From Leptospira ainlahdjerensis (GTDB taxonomy: Bacteria; Spirochaetota; Leptospiria; Leptospirales; Leptospiraceae), in contig NZ_JAFFPU010000048.1 of the NCBI RefSeq assembly GCF_016919175.1, positions 1 to 64,000 of the forward strand: 64,000 nucleotides of DNA. The letters run 5' to 3'. The notes under the pieces were generated by a model, which was not told the DNA's origin, did no database searches, and saw nothing but the letters and a program-made list of their open reading frames with translations. Within the stretch, counting starts at the first letter, position 1, and every line of letters starts with the position of its first letter. Below, piece by piece: positions 37,867 to 55,422 of this stretch. The position numbers and the translations under genes were made by a program.

Positions 37867-39173
37867 TTCGCGCCGACCTGAACGTAGGTCAGAACGGTTT
37901 TCGAATCCAATAAGATCGGGATTAAAATTTGAGGTGCAAAAACCTTGAGTAAAATTTGAGAAGGATCCGAATTTCCTCCCCCGTCGTTTTCAGTTATATA
38001 ACCGGATTGTAATGTATTTTTGAGAGTCATGTTACTCGCTTCCACAAATAAGCTCCAATCTCCTTTCACCTTTGCGGAAAGTTTCAGATTCAACTCGGTT
38101 CCAGTGGATTTCCATCGATAGTCCAAACCAAATTGGTTGTATTTGACGGGAACCGAAGATTCCGATCGAAACTCGTCGCTTCGAAAGGAAGACGGACCTT
38201 GCATTTCCAAACGGAGGATCTGGCCTTGTAGAGTGAATCTTTCTAAAAATTTCCATTCAAATCCGAGTCCGACGCTATATCCTTTGAAATGGTTGCTCGT
38301 TTCACGATAACTCACTCGGTTCGGATTGATTCCCGTCGAGGTGATTCCGCCGATGCTATCGACTTCCTGAGAAGTTTTTGTCCAAATCCTTTCGATTCCT
38401 CCGATCACTTGAAGATCGAAAACGGGATGAGGATAGGGAGTAAATCCGACCCTTGTGGAAACTTTTTGAAACTTCGTGGTTCCGTTTCCGAAAAGTAGGT
38501 TCGTGGTTTTCTCCGTGGCGGAAGACGAGCCGCTTCCTCCCCCGAAAGAAAGGGTCTGGAATCCTGCGACGTCTAAATTTCCTTTGGCTTCCGTTCCTCG
38601 GACTTCGAATGTAAAACGGTTCCACGCATAAAATAAACGCGTTGTAGAGCTGTTGTTCCTACTTTTGTAGGGTGTGGATTGTATTTCCGTCTGACCGCCT
38701 CCGCCAAAAAGAAGCCCGGCGTATTGGATTGTCTGGAAAAAAGGACGGAGTTCCGTTTGACTTTCTCCTCCCCCGACTCCGAAAGAACCTTCCAAATAAT
38801 GTCGTTTAGATTTCGAAAGTTGTTCGTCCCTCTTTTTAAGTTTTTCTTCCTTGGATTTGAGTTTCTCTTCTTCTTGTTTTCGTTTTTCAGAAAGATCTTT
38901 TTCCTCTTTGATTTTCTTTTCCTTTTCGGAAACAGGAGGTTCCTTACTGACGGAAGAAGGTTCTACGATCTTTCCGAAAGAAATTTTTCGTATCGCGGAC
39001 TTCGGAAAAACTTTTGTGGTTCCGTCTGCGAGTTTGAAAGTCACAGATTCTTTGTCCTGAGCGACGATCATACCTTCCAGCTTATCCCCGGATTTCAGAA
39101 GAATTGTTTCACCGAGGAGAGATAAATTTGCAAAAAGGAACAACGCTAATGTTGAGGAAATAATTTTTTTCAT
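37848..39173 (-). CDS. LA_0442/LA_0875-type outer-membrane protein
   Basis: 441 aa from ATG 39173 (signal KKIISSTLALFLFANLSLLG). The start of the mature protein, ETILLKSGDKLEGMIVAQDK, matches the small beta domain I remember as the LA_0442/LA_0875 N-terminal domain. Residues about 85-125 are a Lys/Glu coiled linker (SEKEKKIKEEKDLSEKRKQE). The rest is a predicted beta-barrel rich in Gly, ending VQVGANYRFNF with the terminal Phe used for outer-membrane assembly. A surface or porin-like role is inferred. Confidence 0.75.
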   Translation of the reverse strand: MKKIISSTLALFLFANLSLLGETILLKSGDKLEGMIVAQDKESVTFKLADGTTKVFPKSAIRKISFGKIVEPSSVSKEPPVSEKEKKIKEEKDLSEKRKQEEEKLKSKEEKLKKRDEQLSKSKRHYLEGSFGVGGGESQTELRPFFQTIQYAGLLFGGGGQTEIQSTPYKSRNNSSTTRLFYAWNRFTFEVRGTEAKGNLDVAGFQTLSFGGGSGSSSATEKTTNLLFGNGTTKFQKVSTRVGFTPYPHPVFDLQVIGGIERIWTKTSQEVDSIGGITSTGINPNRVSYRETSNHFKGYSVGLGFEWKFLERFTLQGQILRLEMQGPSSFRSDEFRSESSVPVKYNQFGLDYRWKSTGTELNLKLSAKVKGDWSLFVEASNMTLKNTLQSGYITENDGGGNSDPSQILLKVFAPQILIPILLDSKTVLTYVQVGANYRFNF

Positions 39174-39436
39174 AGAATGGGCCGACTTTAAAACCAGTAT
39201 CGGGAATCTTAACACATCGCTTAAATCCTGCAATTCGATTTAAAGTTTTAGAAATTAAATTAGAAAGAAAAAAATTTCTTATTGGAGAAAGGAATCCGTT
39301 TTCAAGGACTTCAAATTTGTAATAAAAACAAAAATCTATAAGTTGCAAAGCGGCTCGAAATTCTTTTTTAAAAAACGAAAGGAAACGAAGAAGTCTTAAA
39401 GAGAATCCTCAAGAAATACGTTTTTGGAAAAGAACC

Positions 39437-40468
39437 TTAAACGATTTGATTCTTAAGGGAAGAAACGAGTTTCTCCTCTTTATCCAATTTACTTTCTAAG
39501 ATAAGAATTTTTAGATTCTCCGGCGGTTCCGAAATTTTTACCAAATCTTTTTCGGTACAGATTACAAAGTCGTAAGCCTTTGAGATCGACATTAGTTCGT
39601 TTTCGTCTTCCATCGTATAAGAATGATGATCTCGAAAAGATCTCGTCGACAATTCGACGGGATGAAAACTTCGAATCATCGAAAAGAACACCTCGGGATT
39701 TCCGATCGCGGTGAACGCATAAACTTTTTTTCCATATAAAAGTTTTGTGGAATCCAATTTTAAATTCGGCGATAGGAGTTTGTCCGGTTCCAAGGAAAAT
39801 CGCAGGATTCCTTTTGAGAATTTTTTCTGCAAATTCTGAATCACACGTTCGACCGAAGGTTCGTATTTTGAAAACACGATCCAATCCGCTCTGGAAAGCG
39901 CTGAGAACGGCTCTCTCAGATTTCCGGCGGGAATTAAAAATCTATCGGTATGAATTTTGCTCGAATCCAAAAGGACGATGTCCATATCTCTTTCCAAAAC
40001 GTGATGTTGAAAGCCGTCGTCCAAAATGACGATCGTATCTTCCTGAATTCCCAATTCTTCTCTAAAACGAAGATAAGAAGCGTAACGATCTCGACCGATC
40101 CAAACCTCCGCAAACGGGAGATGTTTTTTTAAAAGTATAGGTTCGTCCCCCGCTTCTCTAGGGCTGGATTGTTGTGTGACTCTGAGCCCGTTTTTTGTTT
40201 CCGTAGAACCGTAACCTCTGGAAAGGAGAATGATTTTTTTCGCCGGAAACTCCCTGTGAATCATTTTGGCGAGAAGGATGGAGAAAGGGGTTTTGCCGGT
40301 GCCGCCCATGGAAAGATTTCCGACGCTGATTACGAAGGCTCCGGGAAGTTTTTTCTTGGTTGCGAATTTTTGATCGAGTAAAAACAGTCCTCGATAAACA
40401 AAGGAAAGGGCGTAGAAAAGTGGAAAAAAAACTAATTGGAGCAATGAAAAAACGGTAAAAGACTTCAT
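39437..40468 (-). CDS. lpxK: Tetraacyldisaccharide 4'-kinase
   Basis: 343-aa inner-membrane kinase that phosphorylates the 4' position of the lipid A disaccharide. N-terminal membrane anchor (LLQLVFFPLFYALSFVYRGL), Walker A in SVGNLSMGGTGKTPFS and the conserved ILDDGFQHHVLERD region with catalytic Asp. It lies 17 bases downstream of msbA on the same strand, the usual msbA-lpxK pairing of Gram-negative genomes. The kinase gene is expected, though mature leptospiral lipid A is reported as modified at its phosphates. Confidence 0.95.
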   Translation of the reverse strand: MKSFTVFSLLQLVFFPLFYALSFVYRGLFLLDQKFATKKKLPGAFVISVGNLSMGGTGKTPFSILLAKMIHREFPAKKIILLSRGYGSTETKNGLRVTQQSSPREAGDEPILLKKHLPFAEVWIGRDRYASYLRFREELGIQEDTIVILDDGFQHHVLERDMDIVLLDSSKIHTDRFLIPAGNLREPFSALSRADWIVFSKYEPSVERVIQNLQKKFSKGILRFSLEPDKLLSPNLKLDSTKLLYGKKVYAFTAIGNPEVFFSMIRSFHPVELSTRSFRDHHSYTMEDENELMSISKAYDFVICTEKDLVKISEPPENLKILILESKLDKEEKLVSSLKNQIV

Positions 40469-40485
40469 GAGTAAATTAGAATTTT

Positions 40486-46356
<5,871 letters not shown>

Positions 46357-46570
46357 CGTTTCCTCTTTATCTCTATTGATCTCAGAGAAAGACAATAGAA
46401 ATCGCAAAATCCTTGTAAAGTATTAGAATTCTTTCGGGCGAGTTTCTGGGAAACTGCGGTGAAGGAGATTCTTGAAATTTGTCAATTGAATTTTGAAAAG
46501 ACGGTTTTGTCGGAATTCCGACGGAGTTGTTTTTCGGGGAGGATTGTTTTTTTGTAATCTCAAGTTTTGC

Positions 46571-46858
46571 GGGAACTCCCCGAAAATTCGCGACTTCTTC
46601 TGAAACGTGAAAATGGGTCGGAACTCCGAAGAATTTTACGGATTCGCCTGAAACAAACGGAAGCGGAATCTTAGAAAATTTCTAAATCGTTAGGAGTTCC
46701 TACATCTTTTTCTAAAGAGGAAAATGAATTCTTAGATAGAAATAATTTGGAAAAAAAATGAGTCCGGGAATTCCCCGAAAATTCGCGACTTCTTCTGAAA
46801 CGTGAAAATGGGTCGGAACTCCGAAGAATTTTACAGATTCGCCTGAAACAAATGGAAG
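46571..46858 (+). repeat. 93-bp direct repeat pair (family B) in repeat-rich gap
   Basis: Copies at 46571-46663 and 46766-46858 differ at about three positions. Each starts GGGAAYTCCCCGAAAATTCG and contains GGGTCGGAACTCCGAAGAAT. The 760-base gap 46357-47117 has no gene; it also holds the perfect palindrome GTCGGAATTCCGAC (near 46509-46522), TTAGGAGTTCCTACA (near 46690) and two copies of AATAATTTGGAAA (near 46741 and 47021). Confidence 0.75.
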
Positions 46859-47117
46859 AGAAGAATTTCGGAATGATCCCGATTTGGAAGTTGAGGAATG
46901 GGCCTGAAAGCAACGATAACGTTTTTATGGGAAAATTAGGAGTTCCAACGGTGTTTCGAAATTCGAACAATGAATCTTTCTTTGAACGTTCGGTAAACTA
47001 GCATGGATTCCTTAAGAAATAATTTGGAAAGAAAAGGGTGTAGGAACTCCCCAAAAAAAACTTTTTTAAAAGAGAATTTCCTTCGAAAGAAAAATTAATG
47101 TGGGAACTCACACCCTT

Positions 47118-48974
47118 TCACTTCTTTTTCAAAATCGTAAAGTTCACTCTTCGGTTCTTGCGGCGTCCTTCATCCGAATCGTTTTTATGCAAAGGGACTT
47201 CGTCGCCTAAACCGCGAGTCTGAATTCTTCCCGAAGGAATCGAATGCTTTTTGGAAAGATATTCCGCGACGGCTAACGCGCGTTTTTCGGAAAGAAGAAG
47301 ATTGTCTTTTTTTTTGCCCACATTATCCGTATGTCCTTCGATCTGAATTTCGATTTCCGGATTCTCCTTCACGATCTCGGCGAGTCTGTCCAGTTCCGGA
47401 AAGGATTCTTGAGCGATTTGAAAACTCTTTGTTTCGAAGAATAAGTTATTGATTTGAATCGTTCCTCGTTCTCGGATCGGAGGCAATTGTAGGACGACTT
47501 CCACGTTTTCCGGAATTTTTTTCTTGGAGCTCAAATTTAGATTTTGGGAAACGGGAAGATATCCTTTCTTTTGAGCGTAAAAGCCGTAATTCTCTCCGAA
47601 AGGGAGGACGATCGAAAAGTTTCCGTTGGAAGGATCGCTTTTTGCGCTTCCAATCTTCTCATGAGACTTTAAGGATTCGTAATGTATATCGGCCGAGAGA
47701 GGGTTCCCGTCGGTGTCTACGACTTTCCCGTTGATGACAACGACCTTATCGGGGCGCATCTCTTTTGGGAGATACGCCATAAACAACTGTCCTTCTTTGC
47801 TGATATAAGCCCAGTCGCTGTTTGCGGGAATCGAAAAGAAATTCACACCTTTTAGATTTTCAGAAACTTCGGTCGGTTTGGTCCATTGGTCCCATCCTTC
47901 TCCGATTCTTTTTGTCATATAAATGGAAAGTCCTTTCTGTCCGTCGCTGGAAAAGTAAAGAGTCCGGTCGTCGCTCGCAAGGAAAGGGGCCATCTCTTCG
48001 TGTTCGGAATTAATCACTTCCCCCAAATTTATTCCCAGAGGAAAGGTTCCATCGGGCGACATTTTGCTTACATAAAGATCCAGTTTTCCCTTTGCGTCTT
48101 TGTGTTGGGAGGAATAGATCAAAATTCTTCCCGAAGAAGAAAGTGTAGAGCCGCCGAAAACTTCCTGGCTCGAATCGTTTTTCTTTCTATAAAGATTATA
48201 AAAATCAGGAAATTTTAATATACTCGGTTTCGACCAGGAATCCTTTTCTTTAAAACTTTTATACAAAGGAACTCTTCTTGTGATTTGTCTCGACTTCTCG
48301 TCGTATTCGTTTCTGAGTTCTTCGATTTTTTTTCTGTATTCGTTTGAGTTTTTGGAAGAGCGCGCGGCCGCTTCTCCTTTGGATTCGAATTCTTTACCGA
48401 GTTCGTCCAACAATTCTTTTTCACCAAACGTCCCGAAGACGAATAATTCGTTTCCACCGGGAAGTGCGGAGATCACAGCGGAAGGCATCTCGTTGTTCAG
48501 AGGAGAACCCATTTCTTTCCCGTCTTCCCAAAATCCTCTTTCGTCCAGTTTGGAATACCAGATCTTCTGAGTTCCGGACTTTCCCCGTTTGATATAAGCG
48601 GTCCAGAAAAGATGTTTTCCATCGGGAGAAGCGTTCGGATTGAACGCGAAGATATTATGATTTACATAGTCCGGAATTTTTTTGATCGTCCAAGGTTTGA
48701 TCTCGCCCGCGTTGAGAAAGGGATAGATTTCGTATCGAATCGGATTGCAGGTGGAACCCTTCATGTTGCAAAGAATCCGAACGGTTTTGTCGTTGAGTTT
48801 GGAAAGTTCGGCTGTAATTTCGTTCGATTCGATCGGAATGAATGCATTCTCCGTGCTCAATAATTTTCCAAACTGTAGAATCTTTCCCGTAAAGATTTTA
48901 TCTTCAGCCTGAAGACCCGTCAGAAAGGGAAAACTTAGGATCAAAGGAAGAATGGATCGAAGTTTTGAACGCAT
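47118..48974 (-). CDS. OmpA-family outer-membrane protein with carboxypeptidase-regulatory-like domain
   Basis: 618 aa from ATG 48974. Signal peptide LPLILSFPFLTGLQAED. Residues about 85-380 contain propeller-like PD40 segments (NASPDGKHLFWTAYIKRGKS, LASDDRTLYFSSDGQKGLSI). About 400-480 resembles a carboxypeptidase-regulatory-like beta domain (VVINGKVVDTDGNPLSADIH). The C-terminus is an OmpA domain binding peptidoglycan: EIQIEGHTDNVGKKKDNLLL and GRRKNRRVNF with the expected Asp and Arg. It probably anchors the outer membrane to the wall. A charged helix near 210-240 is unusual. Confidence 0.85.
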   Translation of the reverse strand: MRSKLRSILPLILSFPFLTGLQAEDKIFTGKILQFGKLLSTENAFIPIESNEITAELSKLNDKTVRILCNMKGSTCNPIRYEIYPFLNAGEIKPWTIKKIPDYVNHNIFAFNPNASPDGKHLFWTAYIKRGKSGTQKIWYSKLDERGFWEDGKEMGSPLNNEMPSAVISALPGGNELFVFGTFGEKELLDELGKEFESKGEAAARSSKNSNEYRKKIEELRNEYDEKSRQITRRVPLYKSFKEKDSWSKPSILKFPDFYNLYRKKNDSSQEVFGGSTLSSSGRILIYSSQHKDAKGKLDLYVSKMSPDGTFPLGINLGEVINSEHEEMAPFLASDDRTLYFSSDGQKGLSIYMTKRIGEGWDQWTKPTEVSENLKGVNFFSIPANSDWAYISKEGQLFMAYLPKEMRPDKVVVINGKVVDTDGNPLSADIHYESLKSHEKIGSAKSDPSNGNFSIVLPFGENYGFYAQKKGYLPVSQNLNLSSKKKIPENVEVVLQLPPIRERGTIQINNLFFETKSFQIAQESFPELDRLAEIVKENPEIEIQIEGHTDNVGKKKDNLLLSEKRALAVAEYLSKKHSIPSGRIQTRGLGDEVPLHKNDSDEGRRKNRRVNFTILKKK

Positions 48975-49072
48975 ACATTCTATTCTTCGGTAGAATTTCA
49001 AAACTTCTTAATTCTCCTTTTTCTTGGCAAAAAACCCTACCTTGAAAATCATGGTCATGATTCTCCCCTAGC

Positions 49073-50719
<1,647 letters not shown>

Positions 50720-50783
50720 AATTTCTTTTAAACTTGTTCTTCTCGATTCAATTTTTGAAATCTAAGAATCGGGAACAAAACGG

Positions 50784-50817
50784 AGCCTATTTCGAAACGT
50801 CGGAATAGGCTTTTTTT
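50784..50817 (+). terminator. Intrinsic terminator after the ABC-F gene
   Basis: AGCCTATT, a 12-base loop, AATAGGCT and then seven T residues; the loop edges (TCG/CGG) can add further pairing. It lies 64 bases past the stop codon. Confidence 0.85.
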
Positions 50818-50914
50818 ATTCTTCTAAATTCGAATTCGTTTTCAATAAGTCCGTCTTAACGTCCTTCGCAGTTGTATACTTATAAGTATTAATGCGACAT
50901 GGAATCCGTTCAAT

Positions 50915-51158
50915 CTCATTTATAAATACAGTCGCTTTCAATTGGAAATTAATTTACGATTCGTTAAAGATAAAAAGGAAAGAAAAATTCTCAAGAATTC
51001 GTTGATAGAAGCTTATTCGAAACAGACGTCCTTTCTTTTTATATGATTAAACTCATTTATAAATGCAGTCGCTTTTGTAGGAAATTTTATCTACAATTCT
51101 AAAAAGATAAAAGGAAAAGATGATCTTAAAAAATCCGTTGGTATGAGTTTACTCGAAC
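50915..51158 (+). repeat. Imperfect direct repeat of about 108 bp upstream of the cyclase gene
   Basis: Copies at 50915-51023 and 51052-51158 align along their whole length, from CTCATTTATAAATRCAGTCG through AAGATAAAA.GGAAA to TTRCTCGAAC-like ends. The second copy includes the proposed start codon at 51143 and the first five codons, so one copy has duplicated the 5' region of the cyclase gene. Confidence 0.65.
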
Positions 51159-53455
51159 CCGCTCTCCTAGACTTTTTATCGGATTTGCTAAAAAATTGGA
51201 ATAAGAATGAAATCATGAACTCGAATCAACTGATCTTAAATGAAAACGCAGAACGTCCCGATTTTTTATCTTCGAAAACGGAATCAAACGAACGGAGAAT
51301 CTATCCTTTTTCATCGAAACTAGTCTTTAAATTTTTACTTTCTTTTTTTACTTTAACTATCTTAACGATTTCGTCTTCCGCCTTAGATGCACAAGTACAA
51401 CTCGGAACGTTGAGGATGAATCATCCGTCTCAAGATTATTCGATGAACGGCCGTTGGTATTTTCAGCCTTTAGACAACGCCGTATATTCCAAACCGGACT
51501 ATTTCCACACGCACTGGAATTTTTTTGAGGTAGCGAGTAGCTGGCATTTGGAGGGATATCATTACGACGGCGTGGGTTGGTTTCGGATGAGTTTTCTTCT
51601 CTCGCCGGAATACGAAGGTAAGAATCTCGCGGTGATGATTCCTTATATCGAAAACGCACATGAATTTTTTCTCAACGGACATCTGATCGGAAAAAAGGGG
51701 GAGATCGCGGAAAGCGGCGATCTTCTCGTATCCGATACGAGAAACGACGTTTATACGATCGATTCCTCTCTAGTAAAGATAGGAGTTCCGAACGTAATCT
51801 CGGTAAGAATCAGAAGCGCCGGAGGTTTAGGGGGTTTTGCGTTGACCGATTTTTATATCGGCTTGGAGCAGAATATTCGAAAAAGATTCAATCTCCATTT
51901 GATTTGGGCCTCGATTCTATTCGGACTTTTTACGTTTAGCGGCCTTTATCATATCCTCTTTTATTCCGTAAGAAAGACCGAAAAACATTATCTCTATTTC
52001 GGAATTCTTTGTCTGCTCGCAGGAATACAAACGTTAGGATACAGGACGATTACTTATTGGTTTTATAACGATGCGTGGTTAAATCAATTTTTGAACGGAA
52101 CGGGCATCATTCTTTTTTCCGCTTTTATGATTCTGTTCTTTCATAATTTTTTTAGATCCGACCTTTCGATTCTTTCCAAAATTTTTATCACTTTTACGTC
52201 CTTAATCTACGTTTGTTTTATTCTTTCTTATATTCCTATCCTTTCCGGGGAAAGCGAATATTCTTTCATAGGATTTTTCTGGAGAAAGATATTACCGCTT
52301 TCCATCGTTAATATCTTTTTTTCCCTCTTATACGGCTTTTATCAAACGATTCGAAATCTAAATAAGAATCGATATGAAAGCAAGGTTATGCTTGCGGGCT
52401 TTTTTGTCCTTCTTCTCAGTCTGCTTCACGGTTTCTTTTCCTATATGGGTTATATAAATCAGAATTCGTTTATGGAATTCGGATTTTTGTTATTTATTTT
52501 CTCCATCGCGTTTTCTCTTTCGATCGGATTTTCGCAGATTCATTCAAAAACCGAAACTCTGAACGAACAATTGTATAATAAGAATGAAGAATTAACAAAA
52601 CTTTATACCTCTTACGCTCGTTTTGTCCCGAAGGAATTCTTACATAATCTAGGAAAACATTCCATACTAGAAGTGAGCCTAGGCGATCAGATAGAAAAGG
52701 AAATGTCCGTTATGTTCTCCGACATACGCTCGTTTACTGAACTTTCCGAAAAAATGACTCCGGAAGAAAACTTCAACTTTCTAAATTCTTATTTGAAAAG
52801 AATGAACCCGATCATTCAGTCTCATTCCGGTTATATCGATAAATATCTCGGGGACGGAATTATGGCCTTGTTTCAGGAAAGTCCAGAAAACGCAGTGGAT
52901 GCGGCGATTGAAATGCAGAATTATCTGATTACCTATAACGAACATCGTGTTAAATCCAATTACAGACCAATCACGATCGGAATCGGGATCCATTACGGAA
53001 AGATGATGTTGGGTACGATCGGGAGCGACGAAAGAATGGAAGGAACTGTCATTTCCGATGCGGTCAACGTTTCTTCTAGAATCGAAGGTTTAACCAAAAT
53101 GTACGGTTCTAAGATCATCATCAGCGAACAAACGATGTACAGACTGCCGGACCCTGATAAATACAATTATCGTTTGTTGGATACGATCACCGTAAAAGGA
53201 AAAAGCGATCATCTTTGTGTTTATGAAATCATCGACGGCACGGAAGCGAGTGTTTTAGAATTGAAATTATATACGAAACCGATCTTTGAAAAAGCCGTAT
53301 TGGAATACATGAAACAAAACTATCAGAGTTGTATCGACTATATGAAAAAAGTACAGGAGATCAATTTAAATGATAGAGCCACTCACTTATATATTCTTAG
53401 ATGTGAACAGGCAATGGATCAAGGAGCGCGGCATGTTTGGAACAACGCCGTATAA
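51143..53455 (+). CDS. Receptor-type adenylate/guanylate cyclase (7TMR-DISM, class III)
   Basis: 770 aa. After a first hydrophobic segment (LVFKFLLSFFTLTILTISSS) comes a periplasmic jellyroll sensor (7TMR-DISM extracellular type, about residues 95-245), then seven membrane helices (about 250-460), a short coiled coil (TETLNEQLYNKNEELTKLYT) and a class III cyclase domain. Catalytic motifs: MFSDIRSFTEL (first metal Asp), YLGDGIMALF (second Asp) and AVNVSSRIEGL (Asn/Arg). A ligand probably sensed in the periplasm controls cyclic nucleotide synthesis. Later ATGs at 51209 and 51215 are alternative starts. Substrate ATP versus GTP is undecided. Confidence 0.9.
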   Translation: MSLLEPALLDFLSDLLKNWNKNEIMNSNQLILNENAERPDFLSSKTESNERRIYPFSSKLVFKFLLSFFTLTILTISSSALDAQVQLGTLRMNHPSQDYSMNGRWYFQPLDNAVYSKPDYFHTHWNFFEVASSWHLEGYHYDGVGWFRMSFLLSPEYEGKNLAVMIPYIENAHEFFLNGHLIGKKGEIAESGDLLVSDTRNDVYTIDSSLVKIGVPNVISVRIRSAGGLGGFALTDFYIGLEQNIRKRFNLHLIWASILFGLFTFSGLYHILFYSVRKTEKHYLYFGILCLLAGIQTLGYRTITYWFYNDAWLNQFLNGTGIILFSAFMILFFHNFFRSDLSILSKIFITFTSLIYVCFILSYIPILSGESEYSFIGFFWRKILPLSIVNIFFSLLYGFYQTIRNLNKNRYESKVMLAGFFVLLLSLLHGFFSYMGYINQNSFMEFGFLLFIFSIAFSLSIGFSQIHSKTETLNEQLYNKNEELTKLYTSYARFVPKEFLHNLGKHSILEVSLGDQIEKEMSVMFSDIRSFTELSEKMTPEENFNFLNSYLKRMNPIIQSHSGYIDKYLGDGIMALFQESPENAVDAAIEMQNYLITYNEHRVKSNYRPITIGIGIHYGKMMLGTIGSDERMEGTVISDAVNVSSRIEGLTKMYGSKIIISEQTMYRLPDPDKYNYRLLDTITVKGKSDHLCVYEIIDGTEASVLELKLYTKPIFEKAVLEYMKQNYQSCIDYMKKVQEINLNDRATHLYILRCEQAMDQGARHVWNNAV

Positions 53456-53768
53456 GGATTCTGCTCATTTTTAAAAAACTTGTAATTTCGAAACTCGGAA
53501 CTACAATTCAAGAATTTTTATTTTTATGATTCCATAGATGGATCTATTTACTTTATAAATCGATTTGAATTTTTACACTTCTTTCTTTGTCTGGAATGAA
53601 AATTGATTTCTTTTCTATGGATGGAGAGATCGACTTTTTTTTATTGAAATTTTTCTTTTCTAAACTTCAAAAAAAAATCAAAAAACAGAATGTTCTTAAG
53701 CCGCTCTGGAACCGTATTATACAGGAAGAAAAAATATTCTTACCCGAATTTATTTTTTGGAGCAATCT

Positions 53769-54129
53769 ATGTATATGTCAGCAATGGTTCCAAAGGTTCC
53801 AAACGATCGGGTGAAGTTTTAGGTCGGGAAGATACGGTGGAATTTGTGGATTTCCTAAACCATTCCTTTGGAGAAATTCAAACGAATACGATCGAAATTG
53901 CTACCGATCGATTTGAGCGTCGTCTCACGGTGGAAACAAATCATATTCGTTTGGAAATATCAGGTCTTCGATCCGAGTTTTGGGACTCAGAGCGGATTTT
54001 ACCGACCGTCGCTCGGAGATGAAATTGGGAATTGCGGAGATTCACAAGATGATCGCGACGCGGACCAGGCGGATCCTTGGAGCGGTTGTCGGATTGACCG
54101 GACTATTTTCGATTATCGTAAAATTCTAA
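53769..54129 (+). pseudogene. Frameshifted gene for a small tail-anchored coiled-coil protein
   Basis: GGAG precedes an ATG at 53769. The frame MYMSAMVPKVPNDRVKF stops at once, but the +1 frame continues LGREDTVEFVDFLNHSFGEI, then ...FERRLTVETNHIRLEISGLR. A second shift near 53970 restores a frame reading LGLRADFTDRRSEMKLGIAE and a C-terminal hydrophobic tail (GAVVGLTGLFSIIVKF) with a stop at 54127-54129. Joining the three frames gives a coherent protein of about 118 residues, so I call it one gene broken by two frameshifts. Similar proteins occur in leptospires as I remember. Sequencing error is the main alternative. Confidence 0.7.
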
Positions 54130-54728
54130 TTCGATCCGTTCTGACCGGTTTTTAAAAAAGAAAGGAGCCCGTTTAGGGCTTCTTTTCTATGCGAGACCTG
54201 ATTTTTTTCTGAATCGGAAATCTGAGAAAAAGGTTTTTGAAACAGAGGAAAGATAAAAACGGGATCATATCCGAATCCGTATTTTCCGATCGTGTCGTAT
54301 TCTTCCGCAATCGTTCCTTCACACTTTCCTTCAAAGGTTCTTTCCGTTTTTTCGTCCACGAACGCGATGACACATTCGTAGTTCGCCTTCCGATTCGGGT
54401 TTCCTTTCAATCTTTCCAAAAGGAGAAGCGCTCTCCCTTTATCATCCAATCCTTCGCCTCCAAATCTTGCGGAGTAAACTCCAGGCGCGCCGTCGAGCGC
54501 GGCGACACAAATTCCGGAATCATCGGCGATGGAAGGAAGTTGGGTAAGTCGAAATAATTCCCTGGCTTTGAGAAGGGCGTTTTCGGAAAAGGTGGAACCG
54601 GTTTCCTCCACGTTGAAAGAAACGTTCAAATCCTTGGGTGTGAGAATCTGAACGCCCAACTCTCCAAGAATCGAACCGACTTCCTTTACTTTATGCGAGT
54701 TGTTTGTGGCGAGAGCGAGTTGCTTCAA
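54126..54728 (-). CDS. rdgB: Non-canonical purine NTP pyrophosphatase (RdgB/HAM1)
   Basis: 200-aa enzyme that hydrolyses ITP, dITP and XTP to monophosphates, keeping them out of nucleic acids. It starts LALATNNSHKVKEVGSIL, the N-terminal phosphate-binding (T/S)xNxxK motif, and contains TFSENALLKARELF, SIADDSGICVAALDGAPGVY (Asp pair) and GKYGFGYDPVFIF, then SHRKEALNGL. All are family hallmarks at normal length. A small hairpin with a T-run lies within its last codons (around 54135-54175, minus strand) and may end the transcript. It is 8 bases downstream of the STAS gene. Confidence 0.95.
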   Translation of the reverse strand: MKQLALATNNSHKVKEVGSILGELGVQILTPKDLNVSFNVEETGSTFSENALLKARELFRLTQLPSIADDSGICVAALDGAPGVYSARFGGEGLDDKGRALLLLERLKGNPNRKANYECVIAFVDEKTERTFEGKCEGTIAEEYDTIGKYGFGYDPVFIFPLFQKPFSQISDSEKNQVSHRKEALNGLLSFLKTGQNGSN

Positions 54729-54736
54729 AGAACGAA

Positions 54737-55077
<341 letters not shown>

Positions 55078-55179
55078 GTGTCCCGTTACTTCTGTGGCTG
55101 TTTGATTTCGCTTTTTCAACTAAAAAACAGAACCGGAACGGGATTTTTGACGCGTTTTTTTACAATTCCACCGATTTCT

Positions 55180-55284
55180 ATGTCACTTGAAGAAGAATCG
55201 GCCCTTTCCCACTTCCACTGGTTCGTTCTTTTCATTTTTTTAATCGCATTCTCCATCCGACCCCGTAACCTCCGGAGAATCTAA
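55180..55284 (+). CDS. Possible 34-residue membrane peptide
   Basis: ATG 55180 opens a frame with acidic start MSLEEESALSHFH, one hydrophobic span (FVLFIFLIAFSI) and a basic tail (RPRNLRRI), a classic topology for small inner-membrane proteins. No clear ribosome site is present, so it is only a candidate. Confidence 0.25.
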   Translation: MSLEEESALSHFHWFVLFIFLIAFSIRPRNLRRI

Positions 55285-55422
55285 AAAACTTCCCGGTCTT
55301 TTGAAAGAATCGAATCCGAATTTTTCGAAAGTTCAAAGAACGTCCTTTCAAAATAAAAAGAGAAGAATTTCTCGAAATCTATGATTCTATCCTCGGGACA
55401 ATTCAGTCGGTCGGAGTAAAGG

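Noticed and set aside
46408..47117. CRISPR array
   Set aside because: Repeats here are 93 bp with unequal spacing and only two copies. No regular 25-40 bp repeats with unique spacers, and no cas gene in the window.
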